Shown here: positions 15,780 through 24,433 of the stretch, piece by piece
Position numbering within the stretch: the stretch's first letter is position 1
How the letters are laid out: each line of letters begins with the position of its first letter
DNA from: Prevotellamassilia sp.
Lineage (GTDB): Bacteria; Bacteroidota; Bacteroidia; Bacteroidales; Bacteroidaceae
Length of the DNA stretch: 38,794 nucleotides
Assembly (NCBI GenBank): GCA_009775705.1
Contig: VSQE01000011.1
Location: 1-38,794 of the forward strand
Reading direction: 5' to 3'
The notes under the pieces: model-generated
Told to the model about the DNA's origin: nothing
The model's input: only the letters and a program-made list of their open reading frames with translations
Databases searched by the model: none
Made by a program: the position numbers and the translations under genes

Positions 15780-17948
15780 ATGAAAAAAATACACATGCTG
15801 GCGGCAGTACTCCTGCTGCTGATTTCAGGAACAGCCATGGCACAGACAAAGAAGAGCTTCACGCTGGACGACCTCATGTGGGGCGGCTCCAACTACTGGA
15901 ACCTCCAGCCCCGGAACCTCTACACCGCCTGGTGGGGCGACCGTCTGATGGAAACGGACACGGATGAGGTGAAATACCTGCGCGATGAGAAAGGCCGCCC
16001 CGCAAAGGGCACCGCCTTCACCGCCGAGGAGGTGAACGCAGCCCTCGACGAACCCACACAAGGCAAGGTGCGCAACCTGACCTACGCCCGCTTCCCTTAC
16101 ACCGGACGGCCCGAGGTGCTGCTCCACACAAACAAGATCAACCTGATCTACGACTGGAAACAAAAGAAGGTGGTATGGACGGGGCCCTTCGCCTTGGGCG
16201 CGGCAGCCATCGACTTCAACACCGCCTCCCGTTCCGAGGCATACGTCAAGGACTGGAACCTCTATGTCACCACCGCCGACGGCAAGACACACCGGGTGTC
16301 CGTCGACGGCAGCCGCGAACTGGTGTACGGCCAGAGCGTCCACCGCGACGAGTTCGGCATCCACAAAGGCACGTTCTGGAGCCCTTCGGGCAAACTGCTG
16401 GCCTTTTACCGCATGGACCAGTCGATGGTGACGGACTATCCCCTCGTTGACATCGACCACCGCGTAGCGGAACTTGCTCCCGAGAAATACCCGATGGCAG
16501 GCATGACGAGCCATGTCGTCAGCGTCGGTATCTTCGACCCCGCCACCGACCGCAGCATCTATTTAGAGACCGGCGACCCCACGGACCGCTACTTCACGAA
16601 CATCGCCTGGTCGCCCGACGAGCGCACACTCTACGTCATCGAACTGCCCCGCTCGCAGAACAAGGCCGAACTGGTGGCCTACGACGCCGCCACGGGCCGG
16701 CGGAAAGGCGTGCTCTTCACCGAGACCAACTCCCGCTACGTGGAACCGATGAACCCCATCTCCTTCCTGCCGTGGGACAGCTCGAAATTCATCTACCAGA
16801 GCCGCCGCGACGGATATAACCACCTGTACCTTTACGACACCACCGGCCGGCAGCTCGCACAACTCACCGACGGAGAGTTCGAAGTCATCAGGTTCATGGG
16901 CTACAACACTGCCAAACGCAGCCTGATCGTCCTCTCGAACGAGGCCTCGCCCGTTCGCCACAACTATTACAACGTAGACCTGAAAAGCGGCAAACGCACC
17001 CTGCTCGACAGCGGAGAGGGCTGCCACACGGGCGGCGCACTGTCGGCATCGGGCACCTATCTCTTCGACCGCTGGAGCGCTCCCTCCGTTTACCGCCGCA
17101 TCGACCTGCTCCGCACGGACAAACCCTCGCGCCAGCAACTTCATGCCGCCGAGACTCCCTGGAAGGACTACAACGTGCCCGAAATCTCGGGCGGAACGCT
17201 GAAGGCCGCCGATGGCAAAACGGATCTCTACTACCGGCTGGTCAAGCCCGTCGGCTTTGATCCCGCCCGCAAATACCCCGCCGTGGTCTACGTCTACGGC
17301 GGTCCCCACGCCCACAACGTGGACGACAGCTGGAACTACGCCGCACGGCCTTGGGAGATCTATATGGCCCAGAAGGGATATGTCATCTTCGTGCTTGACA
17401 ACCGCGGCTCCGAATACCGCGGCTTCGAGTTCGAGAGCTGTACGCACCGCCACCTCGGCGACATAGAGATGCAGGACCAGATCCGCGGCGTGGACTTCCT
17501 GAAGTCGCTGCCCTACGTCGATGCTGACCGCCTCGGAGTTCACGGCTGGTCGTTCGGAGGATTCATGACTACAAACCTCATGTGCAGCTACCCCGAGGTG
17601 TTCAAAGTGGGAGTGGCCGGCGGACCGGTCATCGACTGGAAATTCTACGAGGTGATGTACGGCGAACGCTACATGGACACACCGCAGGAAAATCCCGAAG
17701 GCTACAAGAACTCCAGCCTGCTCAACAAGGCCCGGAACCTCAAAGGCCGTCTCCAGATCATCGTGGGCTATAACGACCCCACCTGCGTGCTCCAGCACAG
17801 CCTTTCCTTCCTGCGGGCCTGCGAGGATGCCGGCACGCAGCCCGACTACTTCGTCTACCCCGGACAGGGCCACAACATGATGGGCCGCGACATGGTTCAC
17901 CTGCACGAACGCATCACACGCTACTTCGAGGATTATCTGAAACGCTGA
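15780..17948 (+). CDS. S9 family dipeptidyl peptidase (DPP IV type)
   Basis: A 722-residue exported serine exopeptidase with signal peptide MKKIHMLAAVLLLLISGTAMAQ. The first 450 or so residues form the DPP IV N-terminal beta-propeller (SPSGKLLAFYRMDQS, SPDERTLYVIELPRS). The C-terminal prolyl-oligopeptidase domain has YVYGGPHAHNVDDSW and RGSEYRGFEFE. The catalytic triad is Ser591 in HGWSFGGF, Asp666 in GYNDPT and His698 in GQGHNM. The family removes X-Pro or X-Ala dipeptides in the periplasm. The Asp motif differs slightly from the usual ADDNVH, so the specificity is uncertain. It is tightly coupled to the methyltransferase (2-bp gap); RidA follows after 27 bp. Confidence 0.93.
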   Translation: MKKIHMLAAVLLLLISGTAMAQTKKSFTLDDLMWGGSNYWNLQPRNLYTAWWGDRLMETDTDEVKYLRDEKGRPAKGTAFTAEEVNAALDEPTQGKVRNLTYARFPYTGRPEVLLHTNKINLIYDWKQKKVVWTGPFALGAAAIDFNTASRSEAYVKDWNLYVTTADGKTHRVSVDGSRELVYGQSVHRDEFGIHKGTFWSPSGKLLAFYRMDQSMVTDYPLVDIDHRVAELAPEKYPMAGMTSHVVSVGIFDPATDRSIYLETGDPTDRYFTNIAWSPDERTLYVIELPRSQNKAELVAYDAATGRRKGVLFTETNSRYVEPMNPISFLPWDSSKFIYQSRRDGYNHLYLYDTTGRQLAQLTDGEFEVIRFMGYNTAKRSLIVLSNEASPVRHNYYNVDLKSGKRTLLDSGEGCHTGGALSASGTYLFDRWSAPSVYRRIDLLRTDKPSRQQLHAAETPWKDYNVPEISGGTLKAADGKTDLYYRLVKPVGFDPARKYPAVVYVYGGPHAHNVDDSWNYAARPWEIYMAQKGYVIFVLDNRGSEYRGFEFESCTHRHLGDIEMQDQIRGVDFLKSLPYVDADRLGVHGWSFGGFMTTNLMCSYPEVFKVGVAGGPVIDWKFYEVMYGERYMDTPQENPEGYKNSSLLNKARNLKGRLQIIVGYNDPTCVLQHSLSFLRACEDAGTQPDYFVYPGQGHNMMGRDMVHLHERITRYFEDYLKR

Positions 17949-17975
17949 ACGTATTCCCTTAAAAACGAAACAAAC

Positions 17976-18353
17976 ATGAAAACATCTATTGCAACCGCCG
18001 CGGCACCTGCCGCCATCGGTCCCTACAGCCAAGCCGTCGAGGCCGGAGGCATGGTCTTCGTGTCGGGACAGCTGCCCGTCGACCCCGCCACCGGCGAGTT
18101 TGCCGAAGGAGGCGTAAAGGAACTGACCCACCGCTCGCTTACCAACATGCAGAACATCCTGACCGAAGCCGGCCTGACGATGGAAAACGTTGTGAAGACC
18201 ACGGTGTTTCTGGCCGACATGGCCGATTTCGCGGAAATGAACGAGGTATATGCCACGTTCTTCCCCGGCGTGGCGCCCGCCCGCTCGGCCGTAGCGGTGA
18301 AGACGCTGCCCAAAGGCGCCCGCGTGGAAATTGAATGTATCGCCGTGCGCTGA
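17976..18353 (+). CDS. ridA: RidA family enamine/imine deaminase
   Basis: The 125-residue protein matches RidA (YjgF/UK114), which hydrolyses reactive enamine/imine intermediates such as 2-aminoacrylate to ketoacids. The family signatures are present: AAPAAIGPYSQAVEAGG, GMVFVSGQLPVDP, NVVKTTVFLADMADFAEMN and the terminal PARSAVAVKTLPKGA with the conserved active-site Arg, followed by VEIECIA. Length is normal; it should be a cytoplasmic trimer. It is the last gene before a strong terminator, 27 bp after the S9 peptidase. Confidence 0.95.
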   Translation: MKTSIATAAAPAAIGPYSQAVEAGGMVFVSGQLPVDPATGEFAEGGVKELTHRSLTNMQNILTEAGLTMENVVKTTVFLADMADFAEMNEVYATFFPGVAPARSAVAVKTLPKGARVEIECIAVR

Positions 18354-18378
18354 GACGCCGTCGGCTTCAGACATTGAC

Positions 18379-18432
18379 GGGAGAGGGACGGACACTGCTT
18401 TTTCGAGACAGCGGGTCCGTCCCTCTCCTTTT
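18379..18432 (+). terminator. Terminator after ridA
   Basis: A 14-bp stem (18380-18393 with 18415-18428) and a short T-run, 26 bp after the ridA stop. Confidence 0.8.
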
Positions 18433-18489
18433 CCGGTCATACATTGCATTACCCTGACCTATCTGGAATTTCCTGAAAAAATCATCCTC

Positions 18490-19059
18490 ATGAAAACCGC
18501 ACTCCCTCTTTTTCCCCTTTCAGAAGCCCGTCGCATCGGTGTCTTCCTGTCCTCCCGCTCCGCCCTGCCGGAAAGCTATCACCGCGCCGCCCGCGAAACG
18601 GGCGACTGGATAGGCCGCACGGGACGCACACTGGTCTATGGCGGCGCCCGGAAAGGGCTGATGGAGGAACTGGCCCTACACACCCGCGCCGCCGGCGGCC
18701 GCGTCTACGGAGTAGTACCGCAGATACTGACCGAGCGCGGCCTTGTCAGCGAGTGCATAGACGTGGTGTTCCACTGCACCGACCTGAACGACCGCAAGAC
18801 CGTGCTGATGCGCGAAAGCGATGTTCTGGTAGTCCTGCCGGGCGGCATCGGAACGGTGGACGAACTCTTTTCCATACTGGCAACCGGAACAATCGGGTTG
18901 GAAAACAAGCCTGTGGTCCTGTTTAATGCGGACGGCTGCTGGGACAGCCTGCTGGCGTTGCTCGATGACTTGCAGCACAGGGGACTGGCCGATGCCGGAT
19001 TCCGATCACAGCTCCGGTGCGTGAAGAACATACAGGAACTGGTCAGTCTGTTCGAATAG
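18490..19059 (+). CDS. LOG family (TIGR00730-type) Rossmann protein
   Basis: A 189-residue protein of the LOG/"lysine decarboxylase-like" family, whose characterised members cleave nucleoside 5'-monophosphates to base and ribose phosphate. The start at 18490 (MKTALPLF) is chosen because the longer frame runs back through the ridA terminator. A Rossmann fold has LVYGGARKGLMEELA, then RKTVLMRESD and the diagnostic PGGIGTVDE (residues 117-125), which forms the active site. Decarboxylase activity is not expected. Its 3' end overlaps the convergent DUF4249 gene by 17 bp. Confidence 0.9.
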   Translation: MKTALPLFPLSEARRIGVFLSSRSALPESYHRAARETGDWIGRTGRTLVYGGARKGLMEELALHTRAAGGRVYGVVPQILTERGLVSECIDVVFHCTDLNDRKTVLMRESDVLVVLPGGIGTVDELFSILATGTIGLENKPVVLFNADGCWDSLLALLDDLQHRGLADAGFRSQLRCVKNIQELVSLFE

Positions 19060-19930
19060 TCCCGTCCTCCCCTATCGCTACACAGAACTCACGCGCACCG
19101 TAACCGCACCAGCATCCCCACGCCCCCTCTACGTTCCCGCTCAGATTGGCAGTGACGGGAAACAGGGGATTGCGCGACAGAGAAACCATGTCCTCATAGC
19201 TCTTCCAGAAATCGAAACTGCCGCGGTCCATCACGGCAATCTTCACGCCGACACGCTCTCCGCGCACGAAATAGGGCGTGAAATCCTTCCGCAATGCCTC
19301 ATGTCCACGGTAGACGGGAATACGGGCCTCGGCAGGCAGCAGGGACCCGTCGAACGCTCCCATGAAGGAAGAGCGGTAACAGGCGCTGCCTTGCGAAGCA
19401 TCGCCGGCAAACACCTTGTAGTAAACCTGCCGGCCGGGCGGATTGGAGAACGCGGCTGTCAGCAAGCAAAGGGAATCGGAACCGGCACAAGGCTCCGAAC
19501 TCAACCGGACGGGCGGCATGGCAGCAGGAATCGTGGTCACGGCCTGCGCACGGCCTCCTTCATAGTCCACCGTAAGACGGTAGGTGCGGCCTGCCTGCCC
19601 GCGCAACCGTCCGGTAGTATAGACAAAGGGCGGGAAATAATTGCGGTCCACTTTACCGGTCAGCACCACTTCCCGCTCACCGTCGCTGACGGCCACACGG
19701 GCCGTACTTACAATCAGATCCCCGGCATTTTCCAGCGTTGTTCCGTCCGTGCTGACGGGCATGGATACGGTGAGCAGCACCATAGGGAAGCCGCCGTCGT
19801 CGATCCAACCCTCTACCACTAAATGCGGCGGACGACTGTCCGGAACATAGTCGGAACAAGAGACAAAAAGCGCCGGCAGAATGAACAGACACGGTAGCCA
19901 GGAAATTTTCATCAATCGTATCTTTTTCAT
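19043..19930 (-). CDS. DUF4249 lipoprotein, partner of TonB receptor
   Basis: A 295-residue lipoprotein beginning MKKIRLMKISW. The lipobox LFVSC places Cys at about residue 25, followed by a beta-rich body (LVVEGWIDDGGFPMVLLTVS) that matches DUF4249. This family is encoded beside TonB-dependent receptors in Bacteroidetes and is thought to sit in the outer membrane; its ligand is unknown. The ATG at 19930 overlaps the receptor's TGA as ATGA, so translation is probably coupled. The 3' end overlaps the convergent LOG gene by 17 bp. Confidence 0.85.
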   Translation of the reverse strand: MKKIRLMKISWLPCLFILPALFVSCSDYVPDSRPPHLVVEGWIDDGGFPMVLLTVSMPVSTDGTTLENAGDLIVSTARVAVSDGEREVVLTGKVDRNYFPPFVYTTGRLRGQAGRTYRLTVDYEGGRAQAVTTIPAAMPPVRLSSEPCAGSDSLCLLTAAFSNPPGRQVYYKVFAGDASQGSACYRSSFMGAFDGSLLPAEARIPVYRGHEALRKDFTPYFVRGERVGVKIAVMDRGSFDFWKSYEDMVSLSRNPLFPVTANLSGNVEGAWGCWCGYGAREFCVAIGEDGTIRTD

Positions 19931-21966
19931 CTGAACTTGCAATAAAAACTGACAGAGGGAAGAACACGCACGGCAAACCGCACGGGGCGGTAAGTGATTC
20001 TGCCGCCGTGCATCCCAAGGCTGTAGAAAAGATCGTTCTTCTGCGCGGTACAGTTGTACAGGGAAAAATTGAAACCGCTCTCACTCCGGGCGGTACCGCG
20101 CAACGAATAGTTGACAGAGAGATCGAGCCGCACGTAGGGCCTCAACCGGCAGGAATTGTGCTCTCCGAAACGGGAAACGGGATAGCCGTTTATCAAATAG
20201 ATCTCTTCGGGAGCCGTAAAGGGCGTCCCCGAAGCCGCCACGAACGTTCCGCCCAGATGCCACCGTCGTCCCACGCGGCAGGTGGCCGTGACGTTCAGCT
20301 CGTGGATGCGCTCGTGGCCGGACGGATAGCGACCGGAACCGTCCTGACGGTCAAAGCGCCGCAGGGCGCGCCCCACGGCATAGCTCATCCAACCTGTGAG
20401 ACGGCCCGTCTGCTTTTGCAGCATCAGGCCGAGTCCGTAGTTCTCGCCGCGGCCGTGAAGGATGCAGCCGGCGGGGTCGTAGCTTTCCGTCAGGAAGTCG
20501 AAGACGTTGCCGGTGTACTCCGTCTGGTGGCTCAGCAGCTTGCAGTAGGCCTCGACGGACAGACGGTAGTTCCCGCGCGGGAAAACCGTTTCGTAGGCGG
20601 CGGAGAGACTGTGGGCCCGCTGCGGCCGGTGGGTGGCGTCGGAGGCAAACCAATATTCCGTGGGAAGGCCGGAAGCGGAAAATCCGCTCTGGTGCAGGTA
20701 CTGCCGCAGGAGCGCATACTTGACCCGCAAAACTGTTTTCGCACCGAAGCACCGCTCTATAGTCAAGGAAGGATCGAGGGCGGCGAAATCGCGGGAACCC
20801 GACGGCATGAACAACGAGCCTTTCAGTCCCGCCACAACACCAAGCACCGGCGTGAGAGATGCCTCCCAGAATGCGGACAGCGTCACCTCGCCGGCCCTTT
20901 GCCGCTGATGCGAGGAACGGTCCGTAAGGAAATCGCTCTCCACACGGGGCGACTGAGGCAGCAGGTCGTGGGCGGTGAAACCGGCGGCAACGGTGAGGCG
21001 GCTGTGATGGAAAAGCGCGCTGTAACCATAGTCCGTCACTTCGGAAGGCAGCGCGAAACTGACTCCCGCGCCGTTCAGGAAGAAGTCGTTGCGATAGGCC
21101 GTGGCAAAGAGCGTCTGCGACAGCTGCCAGCGGTCCGCCCGATGCGTCCAGTGAAGCGAGGCCTCGCAGTTGCTCCATTTCAGACGGGTGCGCATCTGCC
21201 AGTCCGCCTCGTCCAAAGTGACGCGGTCACGCCCGAAATAGGCGTTGGCCGTAAGCAGATCGTTTGGCCCGGAGCGGTGCGTCACAGTCAGGTTGTAGTC
21301 ACCGAAATCGTAGGCCGTGGCCGACCCGTCAATCCGGAGCCAGCGGTCGTAAAGCAGGTTCAGGTAGGCCTGACGGGCACTGACGTGCAGGGCCGTTTTC
21401 CGGCCTAACGGCAACCGCAGCGTCCCTTGCGAAGAGAGCGGCCCCACGGTAAACTCGCCTTGCGTGCGGAAAGGGATGTCCTCGGGAAGCTCCATGAGCA
21501 GACTGCCTCCGATATGGTTGCCCGATGCGGGAACTGGCTGTGAGGAGAAACGCATGGCGGGAAAATGCGACGCGTTGAACACGGAAAAGAACCCGAGCAG
21601 ATGAGCGGGATTGTAGATGCGCACCCCTCCGATGCCCGTCACGTTATGGCCGTTATCGCATCCCTGCACGTGCAGGCCGGCATCGTATTCGGCCGAGGTC
21701 TGCACGCCGGGCAGCAGCTGCGTATAACGCAGAGGATCGGCATTACCCGCTATCTGAGGCATCTTGTCCAACTGACGCAGGTCCCACCTGTATGTACCAT
21801 CCGCCGCAGGCCTCAGGACCGCCGTGACGCGGCGCACCGTGACCTGCGCGCTGTCCAGCATGCGGTCGTCCTGTCCGGACTGGGCGCAAAACGGTAACGG
21901 GAAAGCCAGAAACGGCAACGGCAGCAGCCGGCGGCAGGGAAACAAGGTATGCTTCAGTATTTTCAA
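19927..21966 (-). CDS. TonB-dependent receptor
   Basis: An outer-membrane receptor of about 680 residues. The first in-frame ATG comes only at residue 46 of the 21996 reading, so a TTG must be used. TTG at 21966 gives the neat signal peptide MKILKHTLFPCRRLLPLPFL; TTG at 21996 adds ten residues. The plug domain has MPQIAGNADPLRYTQLLPGVQTS and a GGVRIYNP region. From about residue 150 the sequence is a 22-strand-type barrel with repeated alternating strands and a terminal SVSFYCKF. No carboxypeptidase-regulatory domain precedes the plug and no obvious TonB box is seen. The DUF4249 partner is translationally coupled. Confidence 0.85.
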   Translation of the reverse strand: MKILKHTLFPCRRLLPLPFLAFPLPFCAQSGQDDRMLDSAQVTVRRVTAVLRPAADGTYRWDLRQLDKMPQIAGNADPLRYTQLLPGVQTSAEYDAGLHVQGCDNGHNVTGIGGVRIYNPAHLLGFFSVFNASHFPAMRFSSQPVPASGNHIGGSLLMELPEDIPFRTQGEFTVGPLSSQGTLRLPLGRKTALHVSARQAYLNLLYDRWLRIDGSATAYDFGDYNLTVTHRSGPNDLLTANAYFGRDRVTLDEADWQMRTRLKWSNCEASLHWTHRADRWQLSQTLFATAYRNDFFLNGAGVSFALPSEVTDYGYSALFHHSRLTVAAGFTAHDLLPQSPRVESDFLTDRSSHQRQRAGEVTLSAFWEASLTPVLGVVAGLKGSLFMPSGSRDFAALDPSLTIERCFGAKTVLRVKYALLRQYLHQSGFSASGLPTEYWFASDATHRPQRAHSLSAAYETVFPRGNYRLSVEAYCKLLSHQTEYTGNVFDFLTESYDPAGCILHGRGENYGLGLMLQKQTGRLTGWMSYAVGRALRRFDRQDGSGRYPSGHERIHELNVTATCRVGRRWHLGGTFVAASGTPFTAPEEIYLINGYPVSRFGEHNSCRLRPYVRLDLSVNYSLRGTARSESGFNFSLYNCTAQKNDLFYSLGMHGGRITYRPVRFAVRVLPSVSFYCKFR

Positions 21967-21994
21967 GACAAAAGAGAATATAAAATTTTCGCTC

Positions 21995-22037
21995 AAAGGG
22001 AAACGGCCCTGTGTTTCTTTTGTGGAAGCACAGAGCC
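21995..22037 (-). terminator. Possible weak terminator of the 22075-23454 lipoprotein gene
   Basis: Minus-strand GGCTCTGTG (22029-22037) pairs with CACAGGGCC (22005-22013) with one mismatch, followed by GTTTCCCTTT. It lies between the lipoprotein stop and the receptor start. Confidence 0.35.
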
Positions 22038-22074
22038 ATTTCCGACCTCATTCCTTCGGAGAAAGTCCGTCGGG

Positions 22075-23454
22075 TCAATAGGGATAATAATAGTCATCCT
22101 CATCATCAAGGCCGAGCATCTCGCTGAAATCCTCAATCAACTGCTCGAACTTGTCAATCACTTCCTTGAAATCCTCTTCGTTGAAGAAATCCTCAAAAAT
22201 GCTGTAACTCGATCCATCCTGATCGAAATAGATGACCGGTTCGAAGTACCATTCCTCACCCCAGTAACCACGGTCACAGAAAGGTTCCAGTTTCACTCCG
22301 GCCTGCCAGGTCTGATTTCCGTCATAATAGACGCCGGCTTTCAGCAGGCTGTTGGCCTGATTGAGATTCGACTTGAAACTGCTTTCCGACCTGTCGTTCT
22401 CGCCGGCTCGTTTCAAATAGTTGACAAAATCCTTGAGGTTGGAGATTTCGCCTTTGAACTGCACCTTGCCCAGTACATTAGCCTCGAAAGCCACTTTCTC
22501 GCCTGCGGTCAGTTCCGAGTCTTCATCGAAGCCTACCTTATCAGCAGCGACTTTGACCGAAAGAAGCGTCTGCCCGGCTTTTTTCAGTTCGGAGGTGATG
22601 CCGGCCTGACCGTTGGCACGATAGGCGGCACGCGACACAGTCCAGGTATAGTTGTCCACCTTCACATCGGCCGTAGCGCTGAAAGCATCACGGCTCAAAT
22701 CGAATTTCTCGCCGGCCATCGAACTGAGATCGGTTTTGATGTTGACGCTTACCTTTGTCTGTCCGTTCTGTGTCAGCGTGAGCGTAGCGTTCTCGGGCAC
22801 TGACAGATAATTCTTGCGAACAGTTATATATTGCGTATCATACGTCCAATCCCAATCCTCCGTATCGCTCACATAGACGGTCTTTGTCCTACCGCTCGTA
22901 GTCAGCTTCACCACACAGGTGGCACCGGTCTGATCGGGGAAGGTGAATTGCAAGTCATCGGCATCGGTGCGTATCCACCGGCCGTTCTGAGCAGTGAAAT
23001 GTCCCTTGAAAGCCGAAGCGGCATAAATCCGCTTGTTATAGGTGATCACATAGTGATACCCTCCATAACCCTCGCTTTCCTCCTTATCCAGAATACTGGT
23101 GATGGCATCCAGACAGTTTTCATACCAGTTTTCCATCTCCGTGGTTCGGTAGTCCTCGAAGAGCGTCCCTTCTATATGTCCGGAAAGGTCGCTGTAATAC
23201 TGAAATTCCGAAGCACTGAACTTGCCAGTCAGTTCCAAAGCCGCATTCTTCAGTTTCTGCTTCTGCTGAGACACAGACAACACGGCATTCCCGCCGGGAG
23301 TACCACCGCCGCCGGTATTGGGGTCATCATCCTCACCACCACCGGGCGGTTGCTGCTCCGGTGGCACGGGATCGTCTTCCGAACAGGAACTTACGACCGG
23401 CATACCCAGCGCGGCCGACAGCATTATTGCCAAAATCCAACTGTTTCTTTTCAT
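22075..23454 (-). CDS. Lipoprotein of unknown function
   Basis: This 459-residue protein is not one I recognise. It has a signal peptide and lipobox VVSSC (Cys about residue 24). A Pro/Gly/Asp-rich linker (residues about 27-55, with GGGEDDD and TGGGGTPGG) follows, of the kind that spaces surface lipoproteins from the membrane. The body is beta-rich with an internal resemblance between about residues 195-260 and 280-330: both have ATLTLTQNG/TLLSVKV-type strands followed by KFDLS/KVAFEA. It ends in an acidic helical segment (FFNEEDFKEVIDKFEQLIEDF) and a DDEDDYYYPY tail. Base composition is visibly lower in GC than its neighbours. It is probably monocistronic with its own promoter. Confidence 0.8.
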   Translation of the reverse strand: MKRNSWILAIMLSAALGMPVVSSCSEDDPVPPEQQPPGGGEDDDPNTGGGGTPGGNAVLSVSQQKQKLKNAALELTGKFSASEFQYYSDLSGHIEGTLFEDYRTTEMENWYENCLDAITSILDKEESEGYGGYHYVITYNKRIYAASAFKGHFTAQNGRWIRTDADDLQFTFPDQTGATCVVKLTTSGRTKTVYVSDTEDWDWTYDTQYITVRKNYLSVPENATLTLTQNGQTKVSVNIKTDLSSMAGEKFDLSRDAFSATADVKVDNYTWTVSRAAYRANGQAGITSELKKAGQTLLSVKVAADKVGFDEDSELTAGEKVAFEANVLGKVQFKGEISNLKDFVNYLKRAGENDRSESSFKSNLNQANSLLKAGVYYDGNQTWQAGVKLEPFCDRGYWGEEWYFEPVIYFDQDGSSYSIFEDFFNEEDFKEVIDKFEQLIEDFSEMLGLDDEDDYYYPY

Positions 23455-23497
23455 TTTCTGAGAGATTAAATGATAATGTATGATAATATGAACACTG

Positions 23498-23528
23498 CAA
23501 ATGTATAATTTTATCTATACATATCAAT
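23498..23528 (-). promoter_or_regulatory. Promoter of the unknown lipoprotein gene
   Basis: On the minus strand ATTG (23525-23528; 3 of 4 to TTTG), a 19-bp spacer and TACATTTG (23498-23505; full match). The leader would be about 40 nt. Confidence 0.6.
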
Positions 23529-23559
23529 TACCCCCCCGTTTTTTAACTTTTATAAACAG

Positions 23560-23587
23560 GAGAAAAGACATAAATTTGTCTTTTCTC
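23560..23587 (-). terminator. Hairpin after the LytTR gene
   Basis: GAGAAAAGACA and TGTCTTTTCTC (23560-23570 and 23577-23587) form an 11-bp stem with a 6-nt loop, 37 bp after the regulator stop on the minus strand. The following T stretch is interrupted. Confidence 0.45.
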
Positions 23588-23623
23588 ACCGACAAGAAGA
23601 ATCACAAAGGCAAAAAATCCCTG

Positions 23624-24433
23624 CTACAGAATGCTGAAACGTTCCTTCAGTTCCCGGAAATAACGGCGGCTTACCGTCATCTCCCAATGATCGAAGGGTG
23701 GACAGAAACGACAGCGCAGCGAGGCATTCTCCACTACCGTGAGATAGGAAATATTGACAATGGTGTTCTGGTTGATGCGCATGAAACTGGGATGGAGATT
23801 CTGCAGCTGCCGGGAGTTGACGTTGCGGTAAAGCAACTGCTTGCTACCGTCGGAGAGCAACATCTCCCAGTTGCGCTTGAAAATGGAATGCGTGAAACAG
23901 AAAATCTCCTCGGGCGCGAGCAACAAAAGTTCTGTCATGGTACGTATGGCCAACCGTTGAGACGGCGGCAGAAGATCCGGTTTCAGCACCTCGCGGGGCA
24001 TGTCGGAATTTTCCACCAGCACAACCAGGCGCTCCACTATGCCGGACAGTTCCTCGTACTTGTAGGGCTTCAGCAGAAAATCCGCTGCCGAATAGCGTAT
24101 GGCATCGAGCATATAGCGGCTGTAAGCCGTATAGAAAACCACATGGAAAGGCAGTTCTCCGTTCTGGCGTATCATGTGCAGATAGTCCAGCCCGTTCATG
24201 CCGTCCATCTCCACATCCAGAAAAAGGACATCGCAGTCCGGATCGCGCAGGGGGAGCAGGGCTTCCTGATAAGAAGAAAAAGTGCGCACTTCACGTATGG
24301 CAGGCATGGCCCGAAGGTCATCGGCGAGCACCGCGAGGGCAGCCGGATTGTCATCGACAATGCAGACCGTCAGCCGGCGGTCAGTATCGTCCGCGAACTC
24401 TTCGCGGTATTTTGTCTGTTCTGTGTTTTTCAT
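23624..24433 (-). CDS. LytTR-family response regulator
   Basis: A 269-residue cytoplasmic two-component regulator. The receiver domain (about 20-140) has the acidic pair in IVDDNP, the phospho-acceptor Asp73 in LFLDVEM, and the conserved Lys in FLLKPYKY. The C-terminal LytTR DNA-binding domain (about 165-269) has FMRINQNTIVNISYL, the typical recognition strand/loop. A hydrophilic N-terminal extension of about 20 residues precedes the receiver. Its ATG overlaps the kinase stop as ATGA, so the two are coupled and form a cognate pair. The genes it controls are unknown; the lipoprotein gene just downstream is one possibility. Confidence 0.93.
   Translation of the reverse strand: MKNTEQTKYREEFADDTDRRLTVCIVDDNPAALAVLADDLRAMPAIREVRTFSSYQEALLPLRDPDCDVLFLDVEMDGMNGLDYLHMIRQNGELPFHVVFYTAYSRYMLDAIRYSAADFLLKPYKYEELSGIVERLVVLVENSDMPREVLKPDLLPPSQRLAIRTMTELLLLAPEEIFCFTHSIFKRNWEMLLSDGSKQLLYRNVNSRQLQNLHPSFMRINQNTIVNISYLTVVENASLRCRFCPPFDHWEMTVSRRYFRELKERFSIL

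Noticed and set aside
16563..18449. 628-codon minus-strand frame across the S9 peptidase and ridA
   Set aside because: It runs through two well-supported genes and the ridA terminator; its composition is that of an antisense shadow.
20008..21408. 466-codon plus-strand frame inside the TonB receptor
   Set aside because: The receptor frame has a signal peptide, plug and barrel; the opposite frame shows no recognisable domain.
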